DNA of 64,000 bases, taken from contig CAVONV010000016.1 in the NCBI GenBank assembly GCA_963697355.1, positions 1 through 64,000 of the forward strand. The letters are read 5' to 3'. Shown one piece after another: positions 17,329 through 26,749 of the stretch. Position 1 is the first letter of the stretch; every line of letters begins with the position of its first letter. The DNA is from CAVONV01 sp963697355. GTDB lineage: Bacteria; Acidobacteriota; Vicinamibacteria; Marinacidobacterales; DATDRI01. The position numbers and the translations under genes are program-made. A model generated the notes under the pieces. That model did not search any database and was not told the origin of the DNA. It was given only the letters and a program-made list of their open reading frames with translations.

Positions 17329-19052
17329 CACAAAAGGGAAAATCGTCGGCATCAGCGGTGCCATGATCTCGGTCGAGTTCGACGACCGCGTTCGTCAGAA
17401 CGAGGTCGCCTATGTGGTCGTTGGTGACGCAAAGCTCAAGGCGGAGGTAATCCGCATACGAGGTAACCGAGCCGAGTTGCAGGTGTTCGAGGAGACGGGT
17501 GGCCTCAAAGCCGGTGACCCGGTGGAGTTCACCGGTGAGCTGCTCTCGGTCAGTTTGGGGCCGGGACTTCTGGGTCAAGTTTACGACGGACTTCAAAATC
17601 CACTTCACGATCTGGCCGCTAAATGCGGTTTCTTTTTGCAGAGGGGCGTTTATCTAGAGGCCTTGGATCAAAAAAAGAAGTGGGAGTTCAAACCTATCGC
17701 GCGAGACGGCGAGGTCGTCGAAGCGGGTAGTTTCCTGGGTCAAGTGCCCGAGGGGATCTTCGACCACAAGATCATGGTTCCCTTTTCTTTTCAGGGTAAA
17801 TACACCGTCGATGACATAAAGCCGGAGGGCAAGTACAAAGTGGGCGATACGGATCGCCACCCTCAAGGACGAGAAGGGGATGACCCGAGACGTGAGCATG
17901 ACCTTCACGTGGCCGGTCAAAGTTCCCATCAAAGCCTATGTCGAAAGACTCTTACCCACCAAACCCCTGGTGACCGGAACGAGGATCATCGATACCTTTT
18001 TTCCCGTCGCGAAGGGGGGAACGTACTGCATTCCCGGTCCTTTCGGTTCGGGCAAAACGGTCCTCCAGCAGATCACGAGTCGCTATGCCCAGGCAGACGT
18101 CGTCATCATCGCCGCCTGCGGAGAGCGTGCCGGCGAGGTCGTGGAGACGCTCCGTGAGTTCCCCGAGCTCATCGATCCGCGGACCGGTAAAACCCTGATG
18201 GAACGGACCATCATCATTTGCAACACGAGCTCCATGCCCGTGGCGGCTCGAGAGGCTTCCGTTTACACCGCGGTGACTCTCGCCGAGTACTATCGACAGA
18301 TGGGACTCGATGTGCTCCTCCTTGCCGACTCCACTTCCCGATGGGCGCAAGCCATGCGTGAGATGTCAGGGCGACTCGAGGAGATCCCTGGTGAAGAGGC
18401 TTTCCCGGCTTATCTCGAGTCGAGAATTGCATCGTTTTATGAGAGAGCAGGTTTGGTGAAGCTGAAAAACGGCGAACTCGGTTCGGTTACCCTCGGAGGT
18501 ACGGTCAGTCCCGCCGGTGGTAACTTCGAGGAACCGGTAACCCAGGGCACGCTCAAAGTCGTAGGTGCGTTCCATGGGCTTTCCTATGCGCGGTCCAACG
18601 CCAGACGCTTCCCCGCCATTCTGCCGCTCGAGAGCTGGAGCAAGTACAAGGGCGTGATCGACGAAGAACACGTCGACGAGCTCCACGGGGTCTTGAAGCG
18701 AGGCGACGAGGTCCGGCAGATGATGATGGTCGTAGGTGAGGAAGGTACGTCTATCGACGACTACGTCGTCTACCAGAAGAGCGAGTTGATCGATTTCGTC
18801 TATCTCCAGCAGAACTCGTTCGATGCGGTGGACTGCTTCTGTTCCGAAGAACGACAGAACCACGTGTTCGAGCTTCTCCGCGACATCGTTGGTACGACGA
18901 TGAAGTTCAAGAACAAGGAAGAGGCTCGAAGGTACTTCGCGTCGTTGCGCCAAAAGTTCCTCGATTGCAACTTCGCTAAATGGGAATCCGATGAGTACAA
19001 GAAGAACGAGGCCGAGCTTGTGGCCATGGTGGAAGAGGTAAGAGATGTATAA
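17321..19052 (+). CDS. atpA: V-type ATP synthase catalytic subunit A (one frameshift)
   Basis: The catalytic ATP-binding subunit of the rotary ATPase. Read in one frame from ATG 17321, codons are normal up to residue 177 (KYKVGDT), then the frame is lost. Deleting one G from the GG at 17851-17852 restores IATLKDEKGMTRD and the rest of the protein, 576 residues in all, which is the normal length. The Walker A GPFGSGKT falls at about 239-246, followed by GERAGEVVETL and DSTSRWAQAMREMSGRL. Both halves are well conserved, so a sequencing error is more likely than gene death, but a programmed shift or real mutation cannot be ruled out from sequence. The stop overlaps subunit B by eight bases. Confidence 0.9.
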
Positions 19053-20379
19053 GGTCTACAATCGCATTCTGTCCGTAGCCGGATCCGTCATTATGGTCTC
19101 CGCCGAAGGCATACGCTACAACGATTTGGCGGAGATCACCATGGAACAGGGCAAGTCGCTGGCGCAGGTCATCCGTATCGATGGGGACAAAGTCTACCTT
19201 CAGGTCTTCGCCGGCTCGAGTGGTGTCTCGACGAACGATCAGGTGCGCTTCTTGGGACATCCCATGCAAGTGTCCTTTTCCGATAATCTGCTGGGACGCA
19301 TCTTCAGTGGTGCCGGTGTGCCGCTCGACAAGGGACCCGCACTCACGGAGAACCTCATCGAGATCGGTGGGCCCGCCGTCAATCCGGCCAAGAGGATCAT
19401 TCCCAGGAACATGATCCGCACCGGTCTTCCCATGATCGACGTCTTCAACTCGCTGGTGGTCTCCCAGAAGCTGCCCATCTTCTCGATCTCCGGCGAGCCT
19501 TACAACCAGGTGCTGGCACGCATCGCGCTCCAAGCCGAGGTTGACATGATCGTCTTGGGTGGCATGGGACTGAAGTATGACGACTACTTGTATTTCCGAC
19601 ATGAACTGGAGAACGGCGGCGCCTTGAGTCGCTCCATATTCTTTGTCCATACCTCAGCTGATCCCGCAGTGGAATGTCTCCAAGTGCCAGACATCTGCCT
19701 ATCGGTGGCCGAGCAATTCGCTCTCAAGGGAAAGAACGTTCTCGTGCTACTGACGGATATGACGAACTTCGCGGATGCTATGAAGGAAATTGCCATCACG
19801 ATGGAGCAGGTGCCCTCCAATCGTGGCTACCCCGGGGACCTTTATACCCAGCTGGCTCGGCGCTACGAAAAGGCTGTCGATTTCGAGGGGGCCGGATCCG
19901 TGACCATTCTGGCCGTTTCCACCATGCCCGGTGACGACGTGACCCATCCCGTTCCCGACAACACGGGGTATATCACCGAGGGCCAGTTCTACCTCCATGG
20001 TGGTCGCATCGATCCTTTCGGCTCTCTCAGCCGTCTCAAGCAGCTCGTGAACTCGAAGACTCGTGAGGACCACCGTGCTTTGATGGACGGGATGATTCAG
20101 CTCTATGCCCAGTACAAGGAGACGCTCGAAAAGAGGTCGATGGGATTTCGTATGAGCGCTTGGGACACGAAGCTCCTCGAGTACGGTGAGCTCTTCGAGT
20201 CGGAGATGATGGACCTGAGCGTGAACATACCGCTGGAGCAGGCGCTGGACTTGGGTTGGGACATCATGGCCAAGTGTTTCGAGCCCGACGAAGTCAACAT
20301 GCGCTCGGAGCTTTTGAACAAGTTCTGGCCGGACAAAGCGAAGTTGAGCAAAGAAGAAGTGGCCAGCGCTTCCTCGTGA
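19045..20379 (+). CDS. atpB: V-type ATP synthase subunit B
   Basis: The non-catalytic regulatory subunit that alternates with subunit A in the hexamer. It is 444 residues, near the usual 430-460, and lacks a Walker A, having SISGEPYNQVLARIALQ at the corresponding place. Other family marks are GRIFSGAGVPLDKGP, IPRNMIRTGLPMIDVFNSLVVSQKLPIF (in part) and VLVLLTDMTNFADAMKEIAI. It starts within the end of subunit A and is followed by subunit D after 35 bases, so its synthesis should be tied to the operon. Confidence 0.95.
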   Translation: MYKVYNRILSVAGSVIMVSAEGIRYNDLAEITMEQGKSLAQVIRIDGDKVYLQVFAGSSGVSTNDQVRFLGHPMQVSFSDNLLGRIFSGAGVPLDKGPALTENLIEIGGPAVNPAKRIIPRNMIRTGLPMIDVFNSLVVSQKLPIFSISGEPYNQVLARIALQAEVDMIVLGGMGLKYDDYLYFRHELENGGALSRSIFFVHTSADPAVECLQVPDICLSVAEQFALKGKNVLVLLTDMTNFADAMKEIAITMEQVPSNRGYPGDLYTQLARRYEKAVDFEGAGSVTILAVSTMPGDDVTHPVPDNTGYITEGQFYLHGGRIDPFGSLSRLKQLVNSKTREDHRALMDGMIQLYAQYKETLEKRSMGFRMSAWDTKLLEYGELFESEMMDLSVNIPLEQALDLGWDIMAKCFEPDEVNMRSELLNKFWPDKAKLSKEEVASASS

Positions 20380-20414
20380 GTCCCGTCGAGGAACGGGTGA
20401 GCGTGGTGTAGAAG

Positions 20415-21017
20415 ATGGCAAAGATCAAACTGACGAAAAACGAGCTCAAGAAGCAAAAGGACGCGTTGAAGCGCTTCCAACGTTACTTGCCCACTCTCCA
20501 GCTCAAAAAGCAACAGCTCCAGATGGAAGTTCGGAAGATCGAAGAGGCCCTGCGGAAAAAGGAGCAGGAGCTCGAACGACTCCACCAGTCGTTCAAGGAT
20601 TGGGTGGCGGTCCTTGGTGAGGAGGTAGGGCTGGAAGACTTCGTCGAGGTTCAAGAAATCGTCACGAGCGACTCCAATATCGCCGGTGTCGATATTCCCG
20701 TCTTCGAAAAGGCAATATTCCAACCAGCCGAGTACGACTTGTTCGTGACGCCGCTCTGGGTGGATAGAGCCGTGGAACGCATCAAGGAGATGCTTGCCGT
20801 CCAAGCCGAAGTCGAGATTTTGAAAGAGCAGGCCCGTTTGGTAAGGGAAGAGCTTACCATCACCACCCAGAGGGTGAATCTTTTCGAAAAGGTCAAGATC
20901 CCTGAGACCAAAGAGAACATCCGAGTGATCCGCATCTATATGGGTGACCAACAAACGGCAGCCGTCGTACGGGGCAAGATTTCCAAGAAGAAGATACTGG
21001 AGAAACAGGCCTCATGA
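20415..21017 (+). CDS. atpD: V-type ATP synthase subunit D
   Basis: A 200-residue coiled-coil central-stalk subunit that transmits rotation, equivalent to gamma in F-type enzymes. The N-terminal helix (KIKLTKNELKKQKDALKRF) and the long C-terminal helix (TTQRVNLFEKVKIPETKENIRVIRIY) form the two-stranded rotor shaft. The motif TTQRVNLFE-x5-P is a family mark. It overlaps the start of subunit I by four bases (ATGA). No subunit F gene, its usual partner in the stalk, is found here. Confidence 0.93.
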   Translation: MAKIKLTKNELKKQKDALKRFQRYLPTLQLKKQQLQMEVRKIEEALRKKEQELERLHQSFKDWVAVLGEEVGLEDFVEVQEIVTSDSNIAGVDIPVFEKAIFQPAEYDLFVTPLWVDRAVERIKEMLAVQAEVEILKEQARLVREELTITTQRVNLFEKVKIPETKENIRVIRIYMGDQQTAAVVRGKISKKKILEKQAS

Positions 21018-22801
21018 TCGTCAAGATGAAGAGCATTGCCGTCTTGGGACTCGAGTCCCATACGGACACCATTTTGAACGAGCTTCGGGACATCGGCGTG
21101 GTTCACGTGCGTCACGTCAAGGCCCCCGAAGGTCGTTCGCTCGAGACCTTGTCGGACGAGATCGGGCAGGCAAACGCCGTGCTGAATCTCCTTCCGGAAT
21201 GGAAGGAGCGGTCTTCCTCCATCGACGAGGGCAAATCGATCATCGGGAAAGTCTTTGCCCTTGGTGAAAGGAGAAGGATCCTCGAGGAAGAGCTCAACCA
21301 GCTCCGGCGTGAGGCGGCCCGCGTTGCCTTCCTCGGTTCTTTCGGGCCTGAAGACATCGAGCAGTTGGCAGGTAAGGACGTAAAGCTGCGGTTGTTCGAG
21401 TGTCCTCTCAAGGAGGAGAGCAAGATTCCTTCCGATCTAGTTCACATCAAAGTCGGCGAACGAGACAAGAAGAGCGCGTTTGCCGCGGTGTCCTATCAAG
21501 AGCATGGGGATCTTCCCTTCGAAGAGATGCCCATTCCCCCTCGGTCGGTGAGCCAAGTTCAGCAACTCATCCAGGAAAAGGAGGCGGAGCGCGACAAGGT
21601 GGAATCGGAGCTCGAAGGATTTGCGCCGCTCCGGGGCCAAGTAGAAAAGACTCTAGTGGAGTTGGAGAACGAGCGAGAGCTCGAGAGAGTCAGGGCTGGC
21701 AAGGGTGAAGAGGAGCAAGTCATCTTCATTCGTGGTTACTGTCCGATCCCAGATCTCGAGCGCCTCAACTACGCTGCCGAAAAGAACTCATGGGGACTGG
21801 TGGTGAGTGAGCCGGAGGATGGTGAAGAGCCACCCACTTTGCTCAAGAAACCTGGTTGGGTCAAGGTCGTCGACCCCGTCTTCGACTTCATCAAGACGGT
21901 GCCGGGGTACCGCGAATTCGACATCAGTATGTGGTTCTTGCTGTTTTTCAGCGTCTTTTTCGCCATGTTGATTGGGGATGCTGGATACGGTTTGATATTC
22001 CTGGGTCTTACGGCCTTTGCTCAAATCAAGTTCGGTAAAAAGATCAAGCTCAAGGAGCCTTTTTACCTGATGTACGTGCTGGGTTTCTGTACACTCGCCT
22101 ACGGAGCGGTGACCGGCAACTGGTTTGGCGTCGAGGCCATAGGACGCGCCAGCCCGTTCAGCTACTTCGTGGTTCCCTCGTTGAACGCGTTCTCGAGCGC
22201 CAGTCAGTCGACGGTCATGCTCATTTGCTTCTACATAGGGGCCATTCAGTTGAGTATCGGTCATCTCCTCGTTGCCTTCCGCTACATCAACAGTCTCAAG
22301 GCGGTTGAGCAGATCGGGTGGATTCTCGTCTTGTGGGCTGCCTTTTTCCTCGCCCGTTTACTCGTCCTGGGACATGAGCTGCCGTCCTTCTTCATGACCC
22401 TCGGGATCAGCGGTATCGGATTGGTCTTGCTGTCCATCCTGCTGGACCGTTTGAAGAGGAAGAATCTCTTCATGAGCGTGTACGATTTGGTCTTCTCGTG
22501 CATCAATGCCTTTGCCGACAGCATGTCCTACATTCGTTTGTTTGCCGTGGGCATGGCGACTCTTGCCGTGGCCCAGAGCTTCAACGAGATGGCGGTGGGA
22601 ACCGTCGGCTTCGCAAATGTCTTCACAGGATTTGCTGCCGCCTTGATTCTGTTTCTGGGGCATAGCCTGAACATCGTCCTAGCATTGATGGCGGTGGTCG
22701 TCCACGGAGTCCGTTTGAACATGTTGGAATTCTCCGGTCATGTCGGTAACACATGGTCGGGATACGATTACACTCCTTTCGAAAAGAAAGCTGTGGATTA
22801 A
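21014..22801 (+). CDS. atpI: V-type ATP synthase subunit I (a-type stator)
   Basis: A 595-residue membrane stator subunit. The N-terminal half (about 1-290) is a hydrophilic coiled-coil arm with the globular ends that contact the peripheral stalk. The C-terminal half has about seven or eight transmembrane helices starting near 298 (MWFLLFFSVFFAMLIGDAGYG). The ion half-channel region includes the motif SYIRLFAVGMATLAVAQSFN near 500, with the Arg that releases the rotor carboxylate. It overlaps subunit D and precedes subunit K by 16 bases. Confidence 0.95.
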   Translation: MIVKMKSIAVLGLESHTDTILNELRDIGVVHVRHVKAPEGRSLETLSDEIGQANAVLNLLPEWKERSSSIDEGKSIIGKVFALGERRRILEEELNQLRREAARVAFLGSFGPEDIEQLAGKDVKLRLFECPLKEESKIPSDLVHIKVGERDKKSAFAAVSYQEHGDLPFEEMPIPPRSVSQVQQLIQEKEAERDKVESELEGFAPLRGQVEKTLVELENERELERVRAGKGEEEQVIFIRGYCPIPDLERLNYAAEKNSWGLVVSEPEDGEEPPTLLKKPGWVKVVDPVFDFIKTVPGYREFDISMWFLLFFSVFFAMLIGDAGYGLIFLGLTAFAQIKFGKKIKLKEPFYLMYVLGFCTLAYGAVTGNWFGVEAIGRASPFSYFVVPSLNAFSSASQSTVMLICFYIGAIQLSIGHLLVAFRYINSLKAVEQIGWILVLWAAFFLARLLVLGHELPSFFMTLGISGIGLVLLSILLDRLKRKNLFMSVYDLVFSCINAFADSMSYIRLFAVGMATLAVAQSFNEMAVGTVGFANVFTGFAAALILFLGHSLNIVLALMAVVVHGVRLNMLEFSGHVGNTWSGYDYTPFEKKAVD

Positions 22802-22817
22802 GTAGGGAGGAACAAAA

Positions 22818-23294
22818 ATGGATGCTAGTGCACTTGGTCTCGCGGCTGCCGGAGCCGCATTGGGTCTCGCGGCTGCGGGCTCAGCTTTGGGAACCGGTTA
22901 CGCAGGTATGGCGGCTGTGGGCGCCTGGAAGAAATGTTTTGCCACTGACAAACCGGCGCCGTTCATCCTCGTGGCCTTCGTCGGCGCTCCTTTGACGCAG
23001 ACGATTTACGGTTTCATCCTGATGAATACTACATTTGCGACCTCCCAGGCTTTTGCGCAGGCCGACGCAGGTCTGTCTTACTACGTGCTCCTGCTTTTCA
23101 TGGGTGTGTTTGGGGGAATCGGTATTGGCGCTTCCGCAGCCATGCAAGGAAAGGCAGGCGCTGCTGCTTCTGATGCTTTGGCAGAGACCGGCAAAGGCTT
23201 TGCCAACTTCATCATGGTCCTCGGTATCATCGAGACGGTGGCTCTTTTCACCATGATCTTCTTGATGGTGACCATGGGCAAGCTCGCGGGTTAG
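22818..23294 (+). CDS. atpK: V-type ATP synthase subunit K, sodium-type rotor ring
   Basis: A 158-residue rotor-ring proteolipid made of two hairpins, four transmembrane helices in all. Only the second hairpin carries the ion-binding carboxylate, Glu139 in IIETVALF. The other residues that bind sodium in the Enterococcus hirae ring have counterparts: Thr60, Gln61 and Tyr64 in PLTQTIYGF and Gln110 in AMQGKAG. Glu139 and Gln110 even fall at the E. hirae numbers. I infer a sodium-translocating enzyme. The direction (ATP-driven pump or synthase) cannot be read from sequence. It ends the operon. Confidence 0.92.
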   Translation: MDASALGLAAAGAALGLAAAGSALGTGYAGMAAVGAWKKCFATDKPAPFILVAFVGAPLTQTIYGFILMNTTFATSQAFAQADAGLSYYVLLLFMGVFGGIGIGASAAMQGKAGAAASDALAETGKGFANFIMVLGIIETVALFTMIFLMVTMGKLAG

Positions 23295-23400
23295 GAAAAG
23301 TCGAGAGCTGGGAGATGGGGGGGCTACATCGCCTCCTTATCTCCTTGCTCCAGAAGTCTTTACTTGCATTTACCTCTCCCGAAACCTATGATTTCTAGCG

Positions 23401-25101
23401 ATGACTTCTTCTCGGCCAGAGAAGACTAGCCCTTCGCTGAGTCGCATTCCCTCCTCTTCACGTACGGAGACGGAAACTTCCGGACTCCTACGTTCTGCCG
23501 GTGTCGTCGGCTTCGGCGTCATGACCTCCCGCGTGCTGGGACTGGTTCGTGAGATGGCACTCGCGTATCTCTTCAAGGCCAGTGCCGGTCTGGACGCCTT
23601 CTATGCCGCATTTAGAATCCCGAATCTGCTGCGCGACATGTTCGGAGAAGGTGCCCTCAGTAAAGCCTTCGTATCTACATTTACGGAAGTAAGGGAAAAG
23701 GAGGGAGACGAAGCGGCGAACAGGCTCGCGAACCAGGTCCTAAATGCCGTGTTGGTCGTGGTGGGGATATTGACGCTTCTAGGAATGGCTTTCGCGGAGC
23801 CCATTGTCGAGCTCATGTTCTTCGGAAAGGGCTTCGATGCCCCCCTTCCGGCTGGAGAAGGCTTCGGGTTCGAGAGCAAGAGGGAGCTTACGATCTACTT
23901 GACCCGCATCATGTTTCCCTTTATCCCACTGGTAAGCCTGGCCGCCTTGGTCATGGGTTACTTGAACGCCCGGAGGAAGTTCTTTGTTCCGGCGATGGCC
24001 TCATCCCTATTCAACATCGGTTCGCTCGTCGTCGGGGTCGCCGGGTACTTCCTTGCCCCCCGGTTTGGACAACACCCTACCGTAGGGATGGCGGTGGGTG
24101 TTGTTGCGGGTGGAGCCCTCCAATTGCTCTGGCAAGTACCTGCGTTCAAGAAGGAAGGATTTCGTTACCAGCCGATTCTCTCGTTTCGTGATCCCAAGCT
24201 CCAGAACGTGATGCGCGTCTTCGGGCCCGGTGCCTTGGCGGCCGCCACGGTTCAAGTCAACGTTTTCATCAACTCGATTTTCGCCTCCATGGGATCGGGA
24301 TGGCTCTCGTGGATAAACCAAGCTTTCCGTCTGGTGCATCTTCCCGTTGGACTCATAGGGGTGGCTCTGTCTGTCGCCACTCTTCCGGCCCTCAGTCGCG
24401 CGGCGGCCGCGAAAGATAAGGACGGCTTCAAAGAAATGTTCTCCTTCGCGAGTCGCCTGGTGATCTTGTTCACCGTGCCTGCGACCGTGGGTCTCATCGT
24501 CCTGGCCACTCCCATCGTGAGGCTTGTTTTTGAGAGGGGACAGTTCCGTCCGTATGACACACAGCAAGTGGCGGGCGCGTTGATGTGTTTTTCCCTGGGA
24601 CTCATCGGCTATGCGTCAGTCAAGATCGTAACGGATGGATTCTATGCCCTTCAGGATATGAAGGCGCCTCTCATCGTGAGCGCCTTAGGGATGCTCACGA
24701 ACGCCGGACTCAACTACTTGTTCATATCTCATTTTGGTATGGACCATCGTGGCTTGGCCCTTGCCACCGCCTGCACCATCACTCTGTCGTTCGCGATACT
24801 GTGGCTTCTGCTTCGGCATCGAAGCGGTCTAGCGGGCTTGGGCGGCAAATCCATCTTGGGTCTGACCCTGAAGATGCTGGTGGCGTCTGCCGTGATGGGG
24901 ATGGCCGTCAAATGGACGAGCGAAACCATCGATAGCTGGCTGGGACATGCGTCCACAATGGCTAGAATCGTGCAAGTTGGGGCTTCGATTTTCGTGGCCT
25001 TCGTTGTACTCTATGTGCTTTGCAAAATCCTCAGAGTTCGTGAGCTGGAGCAGGCGAAGCGGGCGCTGAAGCCGGTCAAGTCTAGCATGGAGGTGACATG
25101 A
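23401..25101 (+). CDS. murJ: Lipid II flippase MurJ
   Basis: A 566-residue membrane protein of the MOP exporter superfamily with about 14 transmembrane segments. It moves the peptidoglycan precursor lipid II across the inner membrane. Family marks are GFGVMTSRVLGLVREMALAYLFKASAGLDAFYAAFRIPNLLRDMFGEGALSKAFVSTF (quoted here as separate pieces: VMTSRVLGLVRE, AFRIPNLLRDMF, GEGALSKAFV). The first 30 residues are Ser/Thr-rich and cytoplasmic. It follows the ATPase operon after 106 bases and overlaps the next gene by four bases, so it probably forms its own unit with the two genes downstream. Confidence 0.95.
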   Translation: MTSSRPEKTSPSLSRIPSSSRTETETSGLLRSAGVVGFGVMTSRVLGLVREMALAYLFKASAGLDAFYAAFRIPNLLRDMFGEGALSKAFVSTFTEVREKEGDEAANRLANQVLNAVLVVVGILTLLGMAFAEPIVELMFFGKGFDAPLPAGEGFGFESKRELTIYLTRIMFPFIPLVSLAALVMGYLNARRKFFVPAMASSLFNIGSLVVGVAGYFLAPRFGQHPTVGMAVGVVAGGALQLLWQVPAFKKEGFRYQPILSFRDPKLQNVMRVFGPGALAAATVQVNVFINSIFASMGSGWLSWINQAFRLVHLPVGLIGVALSVATLPALSRAAAAKDKDGFKEMFSFASRLVILFTVPATVGLIVLATPIVRLVFERGQFRPYDTQQVAGALMCFSLGLIGYASVKIVTDGFYALQDMKAPLIVSALGMLTNAGLNYLFISHFGMDHRGLALATACTITLSFAILWLLLRHRSGLAGLGGKSILGLTLKMLVASAVMGMAVKWTSETIDSWLGHASTMARIVQVGASIFVAFVVLYVLCKILRVRELEQAKRALKPVKSSMEVT

Positions 25102-25868
25102 GAAGTCGCTGGTTAGGATTGTTCTTTGCCGTTCTAGTCCTCTCGACCGATTGGGCGCATGGTCAAGCGGCGCCACCGATCGGCATAGGGGAGCAGGCTC
25201 GGTTCGAGTTCGAGCTCCGACGCTGGCGAGCCCGATTTCGCTCCGAAATAAAGGTCGGCGGAGACTCCATCGATCCGAAGGCCGATTTGGGATGGTCGGA
25301 TCCACGAGACTTCGAGTATGTCGGTTTCCTCCGTTTGGGTCGGTGGATCAAGATCCGGGGCTCCGGCACACTATTCAATTTCGATGCTGCAAAAACACTG
25401 GAGAGGGAAATCAGCTACGGAGGGACAACATTTCCCGAAGGATCGACGGTCGCAAGCAGCATGGATTTGAGGTACTACAAAGGGGGAGTGGAAGTCGAAG
25501 TCTTCAAGTTCCGGGAGGGATTCATCAGCTTCTTTGCGGATTATTCCGTTTTCGAGGCTGAGCCCATTATCGGTAGTCCGGACCTAGGAGTTGCCAACGC
25601 CGGCAAGCAGGAGATCAAACTGCCGACATTCGGTACCAAAATTAGGATGTACCTCACACCGTCTCTGGCAGTAACACTCGAAGGCGAAGGGATGAAAAAA
25701 GATGGTACCGGAGTGATTACCGATTGGTACGCCGCCGCCACCTATAGTCTCGGCGCAAACTTCGCTGTGTCCTTCGGCTATCGAAATCTCTACGCTAAGT
25801 GGTTGAAAGGCGGCCGCGCGACCTACCGCCTGGAAGGGTATTTCTTCTCGGGATCGGTCCGACTTTGA
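25098..25868 (+). CDS. Outer-membrane beta-barrel-like protein
   Basis: A 256-residue protein with a signal peptide (ends near ...DWAHGQA, residue 24). The mature part is made of short alternating strands (FEFELRRWRARFRSEIKV, FEVEVFKFREGFISFFADY in pieces) and ends in a hydrophobic residue pair (SVRL), as outer-membrane barrels often do. The start overlaps the murJ stop by four bases. The stop overlaps the most probable TTG start of the Xer recombinase. I do not recognise the family, so only the location is inferred. Confidence 0.7.
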   Translation: MRSRWLGLFFAVLVLSTDWAHGQAAPPIGIGEQARFEFELRRWRARFRSEIKVGGDSIDPKADLGWSDPRDFEYVGFLRLGRWIKIRGSGTLFNFDAAKTLEREISYGGTTFPEGSTVASSMDLRYYKGGVEVEVFKFREGFISFFADYSVFEAEPIIGSPDLGVANAGKQEIKLPTFGTKIRMYLTPSLAVTLEGEGMKKDGTGVITDWYAAATYSLGANFAVSFGYRNLYAKWLKGGRATYRLEGYFFSGSVRL

Positions 25869-26749
25869 GAGAGTCTTTTCTGCACTACCTGGAAGTCGAG
25901 AGGGGTCTCTCGAACAACACTCTGGCGGCCTACCGCCGAGACATTGCTAAGCTGGAGCATTTCGCAGAAAAGAAAAAGAAGAAGGTCCAAAAGCTCGATT
26001 CCAATGACGTTCGGGAATTCTTGCGCGAGCTTCATCGCCAGGGTCTATCTCATCGATCGATAGCCCGCATTCTTTCCGCGATTAGGGGACTGTTCCGCTT
26101 TGGTGTCGCTGAAGGGGGTATCCGCTCGGATCCCACCGAACAGATCGACGCAGCTAAGATTCCAAGAAGTCTGCCACGATATTTGACTCTCGATGAAGTG
26201 GATGCGCTTCTCGATGCCCCTGACACTTCCACGCCCGAAGGACTGAGGGACCGAGCCATGCTGGAGACGCTCTATGCAACCGGCCTTCGTGTCTCGGAGC
26301 TCATCGGCCTACGACAAGAGGACATTCATTTGGATGCCGGGTATCTGTTGTGCCGCGGGAAGGGAAGGAAGGAGCGCATCGTTCCCTTGGGGCGCTCTGC
26401 CACAGGTTGGCTTCGTAAGTACAATTCGAAAGCCCGCCCGGAGTTGGCCCGGGAGTCTTCCTCTTGGCTCTTTTTGAGCCGCCGCGGCCAAATGACCCGC
26501 CAGCGGTTCTGGCAGATCATCAAAGCCCGTGGAGTCCAAGCGGGTATCCAACGTAAGATTTCTCCCCACGTCGTCCGTCACTCCTTTGCCACGCATCTTC
26601 TCGAGCGCGGAGCCGACCTGCGCTCCTTACAGCTCATGCTCGGACACGCCGACATCGGAACGACCCAAATCTACACTCACGTCAGCCGTGAACGCCTCCG
26701 CCGGGTCTATGACGAACATCATCCCAGGGCCAAGAGAAAGAGTACCTGA
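25865..26749 (+). CDS. xerD: Tyrosine site-specific recombinase (XerC/XerD-type)
   Basis: A tyrosine recombinase of about 294 residues. The N-terminal SAM-like core-binding domain spans 1-85. The catalytic domain has Arg142 (ATGLRVSEL), Lys166 (CRGKGRKER), His235 and Arg238 (PHVVRHSF), His261 (LGHADIGTT) and the nucleophile Tyr270 (QIYTHV). All six are present. The length matches chromosomal XerC/XerD, which resolve chromosome dimers at dif. The open frame runs back to 25799, but a TTG at 25865 gives the normal N-terminus and a TTGA overlap with the gene upstream. XerC and XerD cannot be told apart safely. A mobile-element region starts right after it. Confidence 0.9.
   Translation: MRESFLHYLEVERGLSNNTLAAYRRDIAKLEHFAEKKKKKVQKLDSNDVREFLRELHRQGLSHRSIARILSAIRGLFRFGVAEGGIRSDPTEQIDAAKIPRSLPRYLTLDEVDALLDAPDTSTPEGLRDRAMLETLYATGLRVSELIGLRQEDIHLDAGYLLCRGKGRKERIVPLGRSATGWLRKYNSKARPELARESSSWLFLSRRGQMTRQRFWQIIKARGVQAGIQRKISPHVVRHSFATHLLERGADLRSLQLMLGHADIGTTQIYTHVSRERLRRVYDEHHPRAKRKST

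Noticed and set aside
19747..20954. Long minus-strand frames opposite ATPase subunits B and D
   Set aside because: Antisense shadows of highly conserved genes, His/Leu-rich without recognisable motifs.
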